A DNA stretch of 64,000 nucleotides from Gammaproteobacteria bacterium (GTDB lineage: Bacteria > Pseudomonadota > Gammaproteobacteria > Pseudomonadales > UBA5518): assembly GCA_016718385.1 (NCBI GenBank), contig JADKDK010000002.1:124001-188000 (forward strand), written 5' to 3'. The notes under the pieces were generated by a model. It saw nothing but the letters and a program-made list of their open reading frames with translations, was not told where the DNA came from and did no database searches. Shown piece after piece: positions 63,185 to 64,000 of this stretch (position 1 is the stretch's first letter; each line of letters opens with the position of its first letter). Made by a program: the position numbers and the translations under genes.

Positions 63185-63236
63185 ATTCACCACGCCTTTT
63201 GCCGCGAGTTCTGCGCGCATTGATTAAAATGCCCGC

Positions 63237-64000
63237 ATGACGCGCGCTGCTGAAAAACCACGCCGATGACACCGCCACGCTCAAGGCGGTCATTGCCTCG
63301 CAGCGCAGCGAGATCGAGCACCTGAAGCTGGTCGTTGCCAAGCTCCAGCGCCTGCAATTCGGTCGACGCGCGGAGCGCCTCGACGTCAGTATCGATCAAT
63401 TGAACCTGCTGGCCGACGCGCCATCGAGTGCGGGCACAGCGCCTGTCTTGCCGAGTCTGGAGGCGCCGCGCCCCGAGCGTCGAAAGCCGGTACGCAAACC
63501 GCTTCCCGCCCACCGCGCGCGAGACGCTGATACACACCGGCACTGACAGCTGCTGCCCGGACTGCGGTGGTCGCCTGCGCCAGATCGGGGAAGACGTCGC
63601 CGAGATGCTCGAGTACGTGCCGGCGCGTTTCAAGGTCATCCGCCATGTGCGCCCGAAGCTGGCCTGTGGTCGCTGCGACACGATCGTGCAGGCCGCTGCC
63701 CCGCAGCGCCCGATCGCGCGCGGCATGGCCGGGCCGGGTCTGCTGGCGCATGTGCTGGTCGCGAAGTACTGCGACCACCTGCCGCTGTACCGCCAGAGCG
63801 CGATCTATGCGCGCGAGGACGTCGACCTGCCACGCTCGACACTGGCCGGCTGGGTGGGCGAGAGCGCGGCGCTGCTGCAACCGCTGGTGGAGGCCATCCG
63901 GCGCCACGTGCTCGCGGGTGCGACGCTGCACGCCGATGACACGCCGGTGCCAGTGCTCGAGCCCGGCCGCGGCCTGCACCAAGACGGCACGACTCTGGAC
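63237..64000 (+). pseudogene. tnpC: IS66 TnpC transposase, frameshifted and 3' incomplete
   Basis: The ATG at 63237 runs out of frame after four codons (two bases missing in a GCGC run near 63243-63247). LLKNHADDTATLKAVIASQRSEI and LQFGRRAERLD follow in another frame to a stop near 63545. The zinc-binding part CCPDCGGRL and CGRCDTIVQAAAP continue after another break in CGCGCGC (63514-63520), as does the DDE start HADDTPVPVLEPGRG. One more shift lies near 63972. The gene continues past the window. Confidence 0.85.

Larger units (their letters stand above)
62348..64000 (+). mobile_element. IS66-family insertion sequence, right end outside window
   Basis: The left end starts GTAAGCGTCCGGTGAACACCG, the IS66-type terminal inverted repeat. 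The usual three genes tnpA-tnpB-tnpC follow in order, each with frame errors. The 8 bases before the end, CCATCAGG, would be the target duplication. The right end lies past 64000. Confidence 0.9.

Noticed and set aside
63386..63982. Minus-strand frame opposite IS66 tnpC
   Set aside because: The plus strand holds clear transposase motifs; the minus frame has no recognisable content.

Overview
The window is high-GC DNA from a gammaproteobacterium, probably a free-living aerobic heterotroph close to the marine/soil steroid- and hydrocarbon-degrading groups. Support for this is a dif site almost identical to the Escherichia coli one, a gammaproteobacterial LexA box, a Lap-type biofilm system, a heme A synthase, a B12-dependent ribonucleotide reductase and a block of acyl-CoA dehydrogenases and ring-attacking oxygenases. 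No tRNA or rRNA was seen. Many genes are broken by single- or two-base changes in G/C runs or GC dinucleotide repeats, so part of the apparent gene decay may be sequencing or assembly error.

1-10.3 kb: end of a DUF4340 gene, COX15/CtaA heme A synthase, a K+ channel with TrkA domains coupled to a small membrane protein, a MacB-like export set (adaptor, ATPase, two permeases), an SDR and a PIG3-type quinone reductase.

10.3-26.6 kb: a complete Lap-type adhesin locus. It holds a TolC-family outer membrane protein, LapG protease, LapD c-di-GMP receptor, a large retention-module adhesin whose middle is about 1,000 residues of Pro-Thr/Ala/Glu repeats, and a type I secretion ATPase and adaptor (LapB/LapC). 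Between secretion genes and adhesin, on the same strand, sit a LuxR-type regulator, a prolyl-4-hydroxylase-like enzyme, a second 2OG-Fe(II) oxygenase and an O-fucosyltransferase-like protein. The inference is that they hydroxylate and glycosylate the proline-threonine stalk before secretion, a bacterial analogue of plant hydroxyproline-rich glycoproteins. This is the most interesting part of the window.

26.7-36.9 kb: housekeeping genes: transaldolase, an M14-type desuccinylase-like protein, split NrdJ ribonucleotide reductase with NrdR boxes, an endonuclease/exonuclease/phosphatase protein, SOS-regulated DnaE2 and YcgN.

36.9-52 kb: a catabolic region with two acyl-CoA dehydrogenases, three SDRs counting the one at 52 kb, an exostosin-like glycosyltransferase, a sulfotransferase, a DUF1214 protein, a GlcD-like oxidase, a DsrE protein, a KstD-like flavoprotein, a Rieske oxygenase, a HAD phosphatase and a FAS1/MaoC-type dehydratase. 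It resembles steroid or polycyclic degradation; the substrate is unknown.

52.2-64 kb: the replication terminus. A type IA topoisomerase gene ends next to dif (54296-54323). A complete filamentous prophage of about 6.5 kb occupies dif, bounded by a 17-bp direct repeat. It carries replication, ssDNA-binding, major coat, minor coat, adsorption and Zot genes. A second, different filamentous-phage remnant follows, cut by an IS66-family element that runs off the right end.
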